Source: Firm-04 sp045642925 (GTDB lineage: Bacteria; Bacillota; Clostridia; Oscillospirales; Ruminococcaceae). From it: a stretch of DNA of 64,000 nt. This document shows positions 43,850-54,100 of this stretch, piece by piece. The DNA lies in the NCBI GenBank assembly GCA_045642925.1, contig JAZUJW010000013.1:5513-69512 (forward strand), in the 5' to 3' direction. Position numbers and translations under genes: made by a program. Position 1 is the first letter of the stretch. The number at the start of each line of letters is the position of its first letter. The notes under the pieces are model-generated. The model made no database searches, was not told the DNA's origin, and worked only from the letters and a program-made list of their open reading frames with translations.

Positions 43850-45985
43850 TTATTCGTTTTCAGACTGAATCTGCTTTCTGGATTCCAGTTCAGCAAGTGC
43901 ATCCTTGCGGGACAGCGAGATCTTGCCCTTAACATCGTCAATTTCCATGACCTTGACAACAATTTCATCGCCCAGAGATACAACATCCTCTGTCTTCTCA
44001 ACTCTGCCCTTGTCCAGCTTGGAAATGTGAACCAGACCTTCCTTGCCGGGAACGATTTCAACAAATGCGCCGAATGTCTGGATACCGGTGACTTTACCCT
44101 TATAGATTGCACCGACTTCCGGACCATTTGCAATCGTATCCACAATCTGAATTGCCTTCTGTGCGCCGGCAAGATCCAGACCGGATACAAATACATTACC
44201 GTCTTCGCTGATATCAATTTTCACATCGCACTCTGCGGAAATCTTCTGGATCACCTTTCCGCCGGAACCGATGACTTCACGAATCTTGTCCACAGGAACA
44301 CGCGTCTGAAGCATTTTCGGTGCGTAGGTGCTGACAGTATCACGCGGTGCCGGAATCGCTTTCAGCATGATCTCGTCCAAAATGTACAGACGTGCTTTGC
44401 GTGTCTTCTCAAATGCTTCCTTGATGATAGCGGGCGTCAGACCGTCAACCTTGATATCCACCTGAATCGCAGTGATACCCTTATGCGTACCGCCAACCTT
44501 GAAGTCCATATCGCCGAAGAAGTCTTCCAGACCTTGAATATCAACCATGGTCATGAATTCATCGGAATCAGGCTTCGTAATCAGACCGCAGGAAATACCT
44601 GCAACAGGTGCCTTGATCGGAACGCCTGCATCCATCAGTGCCAGCGTAGAGCCGCAGATAGAACCCTGAGAGGTCGAACCGTTGGAGCTCAATACTTCGG
44701 AAACCAGACGGAATGCGTACGGGAATTCTTCCACAGGCGGAATGACAGGCAGCAATGCGCGCTCTGCCAATGCGCCATGACCGATTTCACGACGGCCGGG
44801 ACCACGGGACGGTTTGGTTTCGCCTACAGAATAGCTCGGGAAATTGTACTGGTGCATATAGCGCTTGATTTCTTCGTTTTCATCCAGACCATCAATGCGC
44901 TGTGCATCTGCAACAGGACCAAGGGTTGCAATGGTCAAAACCTGCGTCTGACCACGGGTGAACAGACCGGAACCATGTACGCGGGGCAGCAGACCAACTT
45001 CAGCAGCCAGCGGACGGATCTCATCGATCTTTCTGCCGTCTACACGCTTGCCCTGATACAGCCATTCACGAACGATGGTCTTTTGCAGCTTGTAGATGCA
45101 TTCGTCGATCATCAGAATGCGCTCTGCATTTTCAGCATCGAACTTCTCATGAATTGCGTTTTTGATCGGAAGCAGTCTTGCTTCACGAATGTTCTTATCA
45201 TTGGTGTCCAGAGCAAATTCAACGTCTTTTCTTGCAAATTCTGCAATTGCATCGAACAGTTCGTGGTCAACTTCCATCGACTCAAATGCAAACTTCGGCT
45301 TGCCGATCTCTTTCTGGATATCAGAAATGAATGCAACCAGCTTCTTGATCTCCTCATGCGCTTTCAGAATGCATTCCAGCATCAGGTCATCAGGCACTTC
45401 GTTTGCGCCTGCTTCGATCATAACGATTTTCTGTGCGGTTGCAGCAACAGTCAGGTTCAGGTCAGATTTTGCTCTCTGTTCCTTGTTCGGCATCAGAATG
45501 ATCTCGCCGTCTACCAGACCAACAGAGCATCCACCGATCGGGCCGTTCCACGGAATATCGGAAATCGAAATGGCAACGGATGTACCGATCATGCCGCAGA
45601 TCTCCGGCAGGCAGTCCTGATCGACAGCAAGAACCGTCATCACGACAGCGACATCATTGCGCATATCCTTCGGGAACAGCGGACGAATCGGACGGTCAAC
45701 ACAGCGGGAAGTCAGAATTGCTTTTTCACTGGGCTTGCCCTCACGCTTCATGAAGCTGCCGGGAATTCTGCCGACAGAATACAGACGTTCTTCATAATCG
45801 ACAGAAAGCGGGAAAAAGTCAACGCCTTCACGCGGCTTTTCGCTTGCAGTGACGTTTGCCATCACAACCGTGTCACCATAGCGAACCCAGCAGGAACCGT
45901 TCGAAAGTTCACAGGTCTTGCCCGTTTCAACGGACAATTCACGACCGCAGAAAGTCGTCTTGAAAATCTTGTGCTTTTCAAACAT
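43850..45985 (-). CDS. pnp: polyribonucleotide nucleotidyltransferase (PNPase)
   Basis: A 711-residue PNPase, the phosphorolytic 3'-5' exoribonuclease of mRNA decay. Two RNase PH domains are seen: the first with MKREGKPSEKAILTSRCVDR and RPLFPKDMRNDV, the second with FTRGQTQVL and GRREIGHGALAERAL. A KH domain follows (VIGSGGKVIQKI), then an S1 domain (YKGKVTGIQTFGAFVEI) with the end of the chain soon after. The length is normal for the family. The ATG at 45985 is chosen for GAGGAGG upstream and homology at MFEKHK. It lies 196 bp after rpsO with a strong hairpin in between, so pnp expression probably depends on read-through or RNA processing. Confidence 0.97.
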   Translation of the reverse strand: MFEKHKIFKTTFCGRELSVETGKTCELSNGSCWVRYGDTVVMANVTASEKPREGVDFFPLSVDYEERLYSVGRIPGSFMKREGKPSEKAILTSRCVDRPIRPLFPKDMRNDVAVVMTVLAVDQDCLPEICGMIGTSVAISISDIPWNGPIGGCSVGLVDGEIILMPNKEQRAKSDLNLTVAATAQKIVMIEAGANEVPDDLMLECILKAHEEIKKLVAFISDIQKEIGKPKFAFESMEVDHELFDAIAEFARKDVEFALDTNDKNIREARLLPIKNAIHEKFDAENAERILMIDECIYKLQKTIVREWLYQGKRVDGRKIDEIRPLAAEVGLLPRVHGSGLFTRGQTQVLTIATLGPVADAQRIDGLDENEEIKRYMHQYNFPSYSVGETKPSRGPGRREIGHGALAERALLPVIPPVEEFPYAFRLVSEVLSSNGSTSQGSICGSTLALMDAGVPIKAPVAGISCGLITKPDSDEFMTMVDIQGLEDFFGDMDFKVGGTHKGITAIQVDIKVDGLTPAIIKEAFEKTRKARLYILDEIMLKAIPAPRDTVSTYAPKMLQTRVPVDKIREVIGSGGKVIQKISAECDVKIDISEDGNVFVSGLDLAGAQKAIQIVDTIANGPEVGAIYKGKVTGIQTFGAFVEIVPGKEGLVHISKLDKGRVEKTEDVVSLGDEIVVKVMEIDDVKGKISLSRKDALAELESRKQIQSENE

Positions 45986-46132
45986 AACAGTATATGCCTC
46001 CTCAAATACAAAATAGAAAAAATCAGAATTGACAGCGAGGATTAGCACAAAATCCTGCCTCACGGCAAGAAGCACGATTTCATGCTAATGTTCTCGCAAT
46101 GCCAATTATTGGCAGCGCCGGACGTATGAACA

Positions 46133-46168
46133 AAAAGGCAGAGGGAAAGGCATCCCCCTGCCTTCATG
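46133..46168 (-). terminator. terminator/attenuator hairpin between rpsO and pnp
   Basis: On the minus strand an 11-bp stem AGGCAGGGGGA / TCCCTCTGCCT (one G-U pair) is followed by TTTTT. It lies about 150 bp upstream of the pnp start, where an RNase III-processed hairpin sits in E. coli; here it looks like an ordinary terminator or attenuator. Confidence 0.75.
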
Positions 46169-46181
46169 CACGTACGCGAAA

Positions 46182-46448
46182 TTACTTACGCAGACCAAGA
46201 CGCTCTACCGTTGCACGATAACGCTCAATATCCTTCTTCTTCAGGTAGTTGAGCAGGTTACGTCTGCGGCCGACCATCTTCAGCAGACCACGATAGGAGT
46301 GAGTATCCTTCTTGTGCTCCTTCAGGTGTGCATTCAGGTCATTGATACGACGAGTCAGGATCGCGATCTGTACCTCAGGGGAACCGGTATCGCCCTCATG
46401 AGTTGCATTTGCGAGGATGACCTCTGTCTTTTCTTCCTTACGCAGCAT
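46182..46448 (-). CDS. rpsO: 30S ribosomal protein S15
   Basis: An 88-residue S15, which binds the central domain of 16S rRNA early in small-subunit assembly. The family signature is intact: TGSPEVQIAILTRRINDLN, LKEHKKDTHSYRGLL, GRRRNLLNYL. It is the usual length and sits directly upstream of pnp, the near-universal bacterial order. GAGGTG precedes the start. S15 often represses its own mRNA, but I could not identify the leader structure with confidence. Confidence 0.97.
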   Translation of the reverse strand: MLRKEEKTEVILANATHEGDTGSPEVQIAILTRRINDLNAHLKEHKKDTHSYRGLLKMVGRRRNLLNYLKKKDIERYRATVERLGLRK

Positions 46449-46759
46449 TTCATTTCACCTCTTTAATAACATATTACCGTAAAACGCAGAGAAAGGATGG
46501 TGAAATTCCTGATGTTCACAGGCAATGCCCTAAGTCCGCGAAATCGGCAACCATATTATAACATACATTGCCCTCTTAAGATGTGAATTAATAATGAACA
46601 CTTTGTGAACATTTCATTAACAATAGGAATATATTGCATGATGTAGGAAACATTTATGATTTTTAGCACAATCAGTGCTGAAACGATTGACAATGTATTA
46701 GTTGTATGATATAATAGAAGTCAAGAATTTCACCCGGATGAATGGAGGTTCTATACCCT
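46449..46759. promoter_or_regulatory. divergent promoter region between rpsO and the TetR gene
   Basis: A 311-bp gap. On the minus strand an extended -10 (TGTTATAAT, with TATAAT at 46560-46555) probably serves rpsO, giving a leader of about 100 nucleotides. On the plus strand TTGACA (46687-46692) and TATAAT (46710-46715) with a 17-bp spacer serve the TetR gene. AT-rich sequence with repeated GAACA-type words lies around 46590-46625; no clear TetR palindrome is seen. Confidence 0.65.
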
Positions 46760-47338
46760 ATGGCTGTGAAACAGCAGGATCGCATTACCGATGAGATTTC
46801 AGACGATATCGTCGAAATCACTACACAAATCGCACGCGATGAGGGAGCACACAATGTCACTGTGCGCAAGATCATCAGCCGACTTGGTGTCACCAACCGT
46901 GTCTTTTATAACCGATTTCACAATGCAGATGAAGTGCTGCGGATCATTTATGAAAACGCCGTATTGAAGATGCGGGAAAGTTTTCGTTCGGATTACAACA
47001 GCAGCGAAGACTTTTTTGAATATGCAATGGACATCGGCACGAAGGTGCTCATCAATACCTATGACATCAAAATGGAATTCAGCAGTTATATGTTTGAACA
47101 CGATTCGCTCACAGAAGAAAACCGTATGTGGTGGACACAGACGATGAAAAAGTCCCTGGAGGAAGCAAAAGCAAGAGGCTTCATCAAGGACATCGACACG
47201 GAGATGCTCAGTTATTCGATCTGGTGCTTCTGCCGCGGATACAATGTGGATGCCGTCACGAGAAAGCTTTCGAAAGCAGAAGCAGTGAAGTATTTTCAGT
47301 TTGCATTCGGATATTTTCTGGAAGGCATCAGACGATGA
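46760..47338 (+). CDS. TetR/AcrR family transcriptional regulator
   Basis: A 192-residue regulator. The N-terminal helix-turn-helix is seen in NVTVRKIISRLGVTNRVFYNRF followed by the typical DEVLRIIYENA linker helix. The C-terminal ligand domain has no recognisable subfamily; the small-ligand or lipid cue is unknown. The start is the ATG at 46760, with GGAGG 11 bases upstream. The likely targets are itself or the acyltransferase gene that follows, although that gene has its own promoter. A terminator with a 14-bp stem follows. Confidence 0.87.
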   Translation: MAVKQQDRITDEISDDIVEITTQIARDEGAHNVTVRKIISRLGVTNRVFYNRFHNADEVLRIIYENAVLKMRESFRSDYNSSEDFFEYAMDIGTKVLINTYDIKMEFSSYMFEHDSLTEENRMWWTQTMKKSLEEAKARGFIKDIDTEMLSYSIWCFCRGYNVDAVTRKLSKAEAVKYFQFAFGYFLEGIRR

Positions 47339-47367
47339 GCACCATTCCCCCACAGCAAATCAGTATG

Positions 47368-47415
47368 AAGGCAGCACCGCAGAGTCAATCTTTGTGTGGT
47401 GCTGTCTTTATTTTT
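47368..47415 (+). terminator. terminator resembling the miniature element's terminal repeats
   Basis: A 14-bp stem AAGGCAGCACCGCA / TGTGGTGCTGTCTT with G-U pairs, followed by TTTATTTTT. The left arm matches the terminal inverted repeat of the miniature elements (AGGCAGCACCGCA), so it may be a collapsed copy that now ends the TetR transcript. Confidence 0.8.
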
Positions 47416-47425
47416 CACTCAATGC

Positions 47426-47454
47426 TTGACAATCCATTCACTGTATGATATGAT
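47426..47454 (+). promoter_or_regulatory. sigma-A promoter for the acyltransferase
   Basis: TTGACA at 47426-47431 and TATGAT at 47449-47454, spacer 17 bp, about 60 bp before the ATG at 47516. Confidence 0.75.
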
Positions 47455-47515
47455 ATATCTATTCGTGTTATGTATTCGAATTCCATGAATAATATCGTCT
47501 GACAGGAGATAAAAT

Positions 47516-48619
47516 ATGCTCAAGCTGCAAGAAACAAAAAATGAATTTGGACTTGACATTATTCGCATTTTTGCAATGTTTTCCGTCATTGCACTGCACT
47601 ACTTTCTGCATAGCGGATACTATGACATCGCCGTTTCCGATCCGTCTACACTCCTCCATACGTCCTTTCGTTCCCTATTCTATGAATGTGTGCCGCTGTT
47701 TCTGATTCTCACAGGTTACCTGAAACGCAACGCCAAATTCGAAGGCAGACATTTTGTCAAACTTGTCCCTATCCTGCTGAATTCTCTGCTGGTTTCCATC
47801 ATCACCATCGTTTTCAAGATCCTCTATCTGCATGAGAAATGGCCATTCCTCACCTGGGCAAAAAGCGTCTGGACATTCAATCAGCCAAGCTATGGCTGGT
47901 ACGCGAATATGTATCTTGCACTTGCTGTTTTCATGCCCCTCATCAACGGCGGATACCAATCGCTGAAAACAAAAAAACAAAAACTTGCCGCCGTCATCAC
48001 TGTTGCCTGCATCACCACACTGCCCGATGCCCTCAACCGCATCCGTTTGCCGGAAGCATGGGGTAGTACACTGTCGTTCCCGTTCGGATATTTCGGATCC
48101 ATGTGGCCGATGGCATACTACCTCATCGGCAGTTACATTGCTGAATTCCGTCCGCATCCGCCCCGCATTCTGACAGCACTTGGTGCAGGACTCGGCTGTT
48201 TCCTGCTGGCACTCGCCAACCACCTGACCAGAGATGGCAATTTCTATACAGGCTACAACATCGAGAACGGAGATTTGCCTAATATCATCATTGCGACACT
48301 GCTGTTCCTGACATTCTACAATATTAATGTCAAGAATCGTGTGGTCAGATGGTTTGCCGCAAAAATCTCTGCGCTCTCCCTCACCTGCTACCTCATGTCC
48401 TATATCATAGACGTACTGTTTTACGAGCATTTCCGCCCGCAATTCACAGGAGAATATAAATCTGTATTCCCCTTCTTCTGGAAAATCGTCCCGCTTGATT
48501 TTCTGCTGAGCGTCCTCGTCAGTATTCCCGTTTACCTTGCCTGCCACTATCTCGGCAAACTTGTCATGTGGCTGGTTTACGGCAGAAAAGAACAGAAGCC
48601 CGCAAAAGCCGCTAAATAA
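47516..48619 (+). CDS. acyltransferase family 3 membrane protein
   Basis: A 367-residue membrane protein of the acyltransferase 3 family (OafA/YrhL type). It begins with EFGLDIIRIFAMFSVIALHYF, where the membrane-embedded His is essential in the family, followed by VPLFLILTGYL and about nine more membrane helices. Such enzymes add acetyl or other acyl groups to surface sugars or peptidoglycan. A C-terminal basic tail (GRKEQKPAKAAK) is cytosolic. AGGAG precedes the start. It is followed after 36 bp by pepF and may share its transcript. The substrate is unknown. Confidence 0.83.
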   Translation: MLKLQETKNEFGLDIIRIFAMFSVIALHYFLHSGYYDIAVSDPSTLLHTSFRSLFYECVPLFLILTGYLKRNAKFEGRHFVKLVPILLNSLLVSIITIVFKILYLHEKWPFLTWAKSVWTFNQPSYGWYANMYLALAVFMPLINGGYQSLKTKKQKLAAVITVACITTLPDALNRIRLPEAWGSTLSFPFGYFGSMWPMAYYLIGSYIAEFRPHPPRILTALGAGLGCFLLALANHLTRDGNFYTGYNIENGDLPNIIIATLLFLTFYNINVKNRVVRWFAAKISALSLTCYLMSYIIDVLFYEHFRPQFTGEYKSVFPFFWKIVPLDFLLSVLVSIPVYLACHYLGKLVMWLVYGRKEQKPAKAAK

Positions 48620-48655
48620 TAGAAGCCAATCGAATCACGAAAGAAAGGAACGCAT

Positions 48656-50443
48656 ATGCTGAGAACTGAAATCGCTGAAAAAGACACCTGGGATCTGTCC
48701 CTTATTTTTCCATCCGAAACTGCATGGGAAGAAGCCTTTACAAAGACGGAATCCGACCTGAAACAAATTCCTGCCATGGCAGAAAAAATGCAGGCTTCCG
48801 CACAAGGGCTTTTCGAGACCGTGCGCGATATCATCCATGTACGGGAAGACATCAACCGCATTGCGAACTACGCCCATTTGCGCTTGAGTGAGGATACAGG
48901 CAACAGCACCGCACAGCGGCTGTACGGCAAAGCACAGAACCTTGCCGCCGCCTATGGAGAAGCAACTGCATTCTTTGATTCTACCTTGCTGCAAATTCCC
49001 GCAGATACATTCGAAACATTTCTCAAAGAACATGAAGGTCTGCGCGAATACGAGATCACACTGCGGGAAATCATGCGCGAACGTCCGCACACCCTCTCCA
49101 CAACAGAAGAAACCCTGCTGGCTTCCTTTGACAAAGAACGTGAAACTGCCGCCAACACCTACAATACACTGGTCAGTGCCGATCTGAAATTCGGAAACAT
49201 CACCGATGAGGACGGCAATCAGACTGAACTCACCAGCACCAATTACGCTTTATTCATGCGTTCCCAGAAAGCATCCGTGCGTGAAGAAGCATTCCGTACC
49301 CTCTACCGCACCTATGAGCAGTTCGGAAATACCTTCGCATCCCTCTACGCAGGAGAGATCGAAGCGGAAATGGTTTGTGCAAAGGTGCGGCATTTCGATT
49401 CCGCACTGGAACATTCCCTGTTTGCAGACCACATGACACCGCAGATCTATCAGAATATCATTGACGGCATTTCGGAACGTCTGGACGTACTGTTCCGCTA
49501 CTACCGTCTGAAAAAACGTGTCCTTGGTACGGAAACACTTGCGATCCACGACATCTATCAGCCGCTGATCGCTTCCTTCCACAAAAAATATACCTATGAA
49601 GAAGCCGTGGAAGAAGTATTGGCAGCGCTGTCCGTACTTGGCGAAGATTATGTCCGTATTCTGCGGGAAGGCTATGCCAAGCGCTGGGTAGATGTCTACC
49701 CCAACCAAGGAAAAGTCGGCGGTGCATTCTCCAGCGGCTGTGCCACGACAGAACCCTATATTCTGATGAACTTCATCGGCATGGACGAAGATGTGGAAAC
49801 ACTGGCGCACGAATCCGGTCACTCGATGCACAGCTATTTCACCCGCAAAAACAATCCTTTGCAATATGCCGACTACCGCATTCTCGTGGCGGAAGTCCCC
49901 TCCACGGTCAACGAACTGCTGCTTTCCTATTACCGTCTGGAACACGCACAGAGCAAGGATGAAACGCTCTCAATTCTCAATTCGCTCATGGAACTGTTCA
50001 AGTCCACCATCTACCGTCAGGCAATGTTCGCGGAATTTGAAGCAAAAACGCATGAATTTGCCGAACAGGGTGAAGTGCTGACAAAAGAACTCCTCTGCAA
50101 GACCTACTACGAGATCAATGAAAAGTATTTCGGCGGGGAAATCGTTCTGGATGAGGAAATTGCCTGCGAATGGATGCGGATTCCGCATTTCTATTATCAT
50201 TTCTACGTCTATAAATATGCCGTCGGGCTGAGCGCTGCCGCACACATTGTCAAGCGCATCCGCAGCGGCGAGGCAGGCGCAGTCGAGGACTATATGCACT
50301 TCCTGAAACTCGGTGAAACCAAAAACCCCATCGAGTCTTTGAAAATCGCCGGCGTTGACATTACGAAAACAGATGTCTTTCATAGTGCAGCAGACCTGTT
50401 TGATGACATCATCACCCGCTTTGAGGAAGCGTACAATTCTTGA
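48656..50443 (+). CDS. pepF: oligoendopeptidase F (M3 family)
   Basis: A 595-residue cytosolic metallopeptidase. It begins with the PepF-type EKDTWDLSLIFPSETAWEEA; helical subdomains follow. The zinc site is HESGH in LAHESGHSMHSYF, with the downstream Glu in ILVAEVPSTVNE. Oligoendopeptidase F cuts peptides of about 7-17 residues during peptide recycling. The length is typical. AAAGGAA precedes the ATG. Its TGA stop (50441-50443) lies within the first bases of a miniature inverted-repeat element, which may have replaced the original last codons. Confidence 0.93.
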   Translation: MLRTEIAEKDTWDLSLIFPSETAWEEAFTKTESDLKQIPAMAEKMQASAQGLFETVRDIIHVREDINRIANYAHLRLSEDTGNSTAQRLYGKAQNLAAAYGEATAFFDSTLLQIPADTFETFLKEHEGLREYEITLREIMRERPHTLSTTEETLLASFDKERETAANTYNTLVSADLKFGNITDEDGNQTELTSTNYALFMRSQKASVREEAFRTLYRTYEQFGNTFASLYAGEIEAEMVCAKVRHFDSALEHSLFADHMTPQIYQNIIDGISERLDVLFRYYRLKKRVLGTETLAIHDIYQPLIASFHKKYTYEEAVEEVLAALSVLGEDYVRILREGYAKRWVDVYPNQGKVGGAFSSGCATTEPYILMNFIGMDEDVETLAHESGHSMHSYFTRKNNPLQYADYRILVAEVPSTVNELLLSYYRLEHAQSKDETLSILNSLMELFKSTIYRQAMFAEFEAKTHEFAEQGEVLTKELLCKTYYEINEKYFGGEIVLDEEIACEWMRIPHFYYHFYVYKYAVGLSAAAHIVKRIRSGEAGAVEDYMHFLKLGETKNPIESLKIAGVDITKTDVFHSAADLFDDIITRFEEAYNS

Positions 50444-50534
50444 GGCAGCACCGCACAAAGCACACCTTTCTGTACAATCTGACGAAAAATCTGACTGCAC
50501 ATCTATGCCACCAGCTCTGTGCGGTGTTGCCTTA
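50440..50534 (+). repeat. miniature inverted-repeat element, short copy (MITE-like)
   Basis: About 95 bp with terminal inverted repeats TTGAGGCAGCACCGCACA and the complement of TTAAGGCAACACCGCACA (16 of 18 bases match). It aligns with the reverse complement of the 201-bp copy at 2946-3146, differing mainly by an internal deletion. It supplies the stop codon of pepF. Confidence 0.75.
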
Positions 50535-50557
50535 ACCGTACAACCGATACCAGTATA

Positions 50558-50605
50558 TAGATATCTCCGATTTCAAAACGAAGTCGGAGATATCTTTTCC
50601 TTTGT
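50558..50605 (+). terminator. rho-independent terminator after pepF
   Basis: Stem AGATATCTCCGA / TCGGAGATATCT followed by TTTCCTTTG; it lies just beyond the short miniature element. Confidence 0.8.
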
Positions 50606-51172
50606 TAATAAAATTGTCTGTACATAGATGTACCTCCTCAAAATAGTCCACAGAAATGTCATTACAATTTCGCGCTACGTTATGATTTTACCATACAGCT
50701 TCACGTTTTTCTCCATGCAGAATGCGCCCCTGATTTTGTCAAAAGCACACTTTTTCTCGGTCGTTTTACATGAATTTCGCAAAATAATAAACACAGATTG
50801 AATGATTTTAAACAAACATCATTGGAAATTGCCTTCATAATATCCACTTTTTCTCCATATTTGAACTTGTATTGTTGTACTGCTTTTGCTATACTTGTGA
50901 TGATGAATTACTATTTCTTCTGCTTTGCCCCTTCAACAAGACTTCTGTCATTCCACAACAGCAGATGTCTTGAAGAATATATGCCGTGTCCCCTCACGGC
51001 ACCAAAACAATATCCATACCTTTGGAAAGGAGTGGTCACTGACAAGACAATTTTTTGGGCAGTGAGAACTGCCACCGGCGGAAATCGTCTTTTCCGTTCT
51101 CATCCGATCCGTTTTCCAACAAATCAAAACCATCATATACGAATAGAAAACATTCGTGATAGGGGGATTTAC
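50606..51172 (+). promoter_or_regulatory. promoter and long leader of the xylanase gene
   Basis: A 567-bp stretch without a credible gene. A sigma-A promoter is visible at TTGTAT (50867-50872) and TATACT (50890-50895), spacer 17 bp. This predicts a leader of about 270 nucleotides before the ATG at 51173, which is long for this window. An open frame runs through the leader in phase with the xylanase, but it lacks a ribosome-binding site and has no signal peptide at its start. No known riboswitch was recognised. Confidence 0.55.
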
Positions 51173-54100
51173 ATGAAGCAAAAAAGAATCATGGCGGTGG
51201 TTACCGCACTTGCTTGCTCCGCAGCAATGCTGACGATTGTACCGATGAATATGTCCGTACAAGCAGCAGAGCTGGTGAGCAACGACTTTGAATTTGAATA
51301 TGAGGGATGGTGCGCAAGTGCCGATACGGTTCAGCTTTCGGCTGAAGAATCCATTGGTACAAACGGCTCCCGCGGAATGCTCGTTTCCGGACGTAAAACA
51401 CCTGAAGACGGCGCTTACTCTTTCAAGGGACTTTATCTGGTCGGCGGTCAGGAAAATACCTACAGTATGCAGGTTTATTCCGAAACAGACCAGATCTTCC
51501 ACTTGACGCTGACCATCACAGACGATAAAACTGAGGAGTCCCAGACCGTTGAACTTGCCTCCAAGAAGGTCAAGGGCGGTCAGTGGACTGAACTCAAGGG
51601 TGACTTCTTCGCACCCGCCGGCAGCTATGATTTCAAAATCGCTGTCAATAACGAAAGCACTGAAGATTTCCGCTTCGATGATGTGAAAGTCATCGGCGAA
51701 AAAGCGGCTGAGACCGTTTCCGCTACCGACACCGGTCTGAAGAATATGTTCGGCAAATACTTCCGTGTCGGTAACATCCTGAACGGCGGTACTATTAAGA
51801 ACAGCTCCATTACTGCAAACATCCTCAAGGATTGCAGTTCCGTGGAATGCGAAAACGAAACCAAGCCGGATGCTACCATGAATCAGGGCGCATCCAGCGG
51901 CAACAACATCGCTGTTTCGCTCAATAGCTGCGCTGCTATCATGGACTTCTGTTCCAAGAACGGCATCGGCATGAGAGGTCATACGCTGGTATGGCATTCC
52001 CAGACACCTGAATGGGTCTTCAAAGAAGGTCTGAACAAGAACAACAACTGGGTCAATGCCAGCACCATGGATGCCCGTATGGAAAGCTACATCAAGAATA
52101 TGTTCCAGGCAATCCAGACGCAGTATCCGAACCTTGACCTGTATGCATACGATGTCTGCAACGAGTGCATCTCTGACGATTCCAGCCGCACCAGCAACGG
52201 CAAGGACGGCGCAAGAGTCGGCGGTATCGGCAACGGCGCTTCTCCTTGGGTACAGGTTTACGGCAACAACTCCTTCATCGAGAAGGCATTCACCTACGCA
52301 AGACAGTATGCACCGAAATCCTGCAAACTGTTCTACAATGACTACAACGAGTACTGGGATCACAAGCGCGACTGCATCTACAATATGTGCAAGAACCTCT
52401 ACAACAAGGGCATCCTTGACGGTGTCGGTATGCAGTCCCATATCAATGCTGACTGGAGTGGTTTCTCCGGTATGTCCGCTTACGAAACTGCTATGAGAAA
52501 GTACGCTTCCATCGGCTGCGAAGTACAGGCTACAGAGCTTGATATTTCGGTCGAAAGCGGCAAGTTCTCAGATCAGGATCAGGCTAAGAAGTATGAAGCT
52601 ATCTTCAAGCTCGGCATGGAAATCCCGAACGTGACTGCAATCTGCGTCTGGGGCCCGAACGATGCAAACTCCTGGCTGTCCGCAGGTTCCAATGGTCTGC
52701 TGTATAACAGCAACAACCAGCCGAAGGCAGCTTACACCGCACTGACCAAAGTCGTTCCGCAGAGCGATTGGCTCACCGATGAAGAAATGTGGGCAGCCGT
52801 CAGAGGCGGTTCTTACACCCCGCCTTCCTATGATCCCGATGAAAACGGCTACTACTTCCACAGCACATTCGAAAGCGGCGATGACTCTTGGTCCAACCGC
52901 GGCAGCTGTACCGCAGCAGTCAGCAGCAGCAATGCTTTCGAAGGCAGCAAGTCCCTGTATGTTACTGAACGTACCGATGCATGGAACGGATGCTACACGG
53001 CTTTGTCCCCTGCTTTCAAAGCAGGCGAAACATACAGCTTCAGTTCGAATGTCATGTACGACACGGGCAGTTCAACCGATACTTTCTACATGAAACTCCA
53101 GTATACGCTGGACGGCGAAACCCAGTATGACGGTATCGCAGAAGGCACCGCAGTCAAGGGACAGTGGGTACAGCTTGCAAATGCAAACTACACCATCCCC
53201 GCAGGTGCTTCCGATATTCAGCTTTACATCGAAACCGCTGAATCGACGATTGACTTCTATGCAGATGATATCATCGGTGCAGTCAAGGGCACACAACCGA
53301 AGGGCGCAGGCGAAGCAAAGAAACCGCTGATCGGTGACGTTGACTGTGACGGTTCGCTTTCTGCAAGCGACCTTGCACTCCTCAAGCGCGGCATCAAGTC
53401 CGGCAAGTATGAAAACTCGATCGCAGAGTTGAATGCTGACGTTGACCAGAACCGCGAAGTCAATGCGGATGATGCAGCTGCACTCCGTGATTTCCTCATC
53501 GGCAAAATCAGCGAATTCCCTGTTGTTGCTCCGAAGGTTGACTTCTCCGCACTCGAAAAGAGCTTCTCCGGCGTTTCGCTCGAAGACAGCTGGAAGAATG
53601 ACGGCGAAAACAACCCGCTGTATACACAGCGTTTCGGTGCTGACCCCGGCTGGATGGTCTATGACGGCAGACTCTATGTCTATACCACCAATGACGCATT
53701 TGAATACAAGAACGGTCAGCTTCAGGAAAACTCCTATGACGTTCGTACCATCAACTGCGTTTCCTCCGCAGACCTTGTAAACTGGACTGACCACGGCGCA
53801 ATTCCTGTTGCAGGCAATGGCGCAGGTGCAGCTCCCAACGGTGCACAGTGGGCATCCAAGTGGGCATCCCGTTCCTGGGCTCCTGATGCTTGCTGGAAGA
53901 ATATCAACGGCAAAGACAAGTTCTTCCTGTACTTCGCAAACAACGGTTCCGGTGTCGGCGTTCTGACTGCTGACAGCCCGACAGGCCCGTGGACTGACCC
54001 GATCGGCAAGGAACTGATTTCCAGAAACACCCCGAACTGCGGTAATGTTACTTGGCTGTTCGACCCGGGCGTTTACTACGATGAAGCTTCCGGCAAGGGT

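Noticed and set aside
43766..46045. A 759-codon open frame on the plus strand opposite pnp
   Set aside because: Cys-, His- and Asn-rich translation without domain likeness; pnp on the other strand is unmistakable.
50798..51172. N-terminal extension of the xylanase frame upstream of 51173
   Set aside because: The signal peptide and the AGGGGGA site both point to 51173; the extension has no ribosome-binding site and overlaps the predicted promoter.
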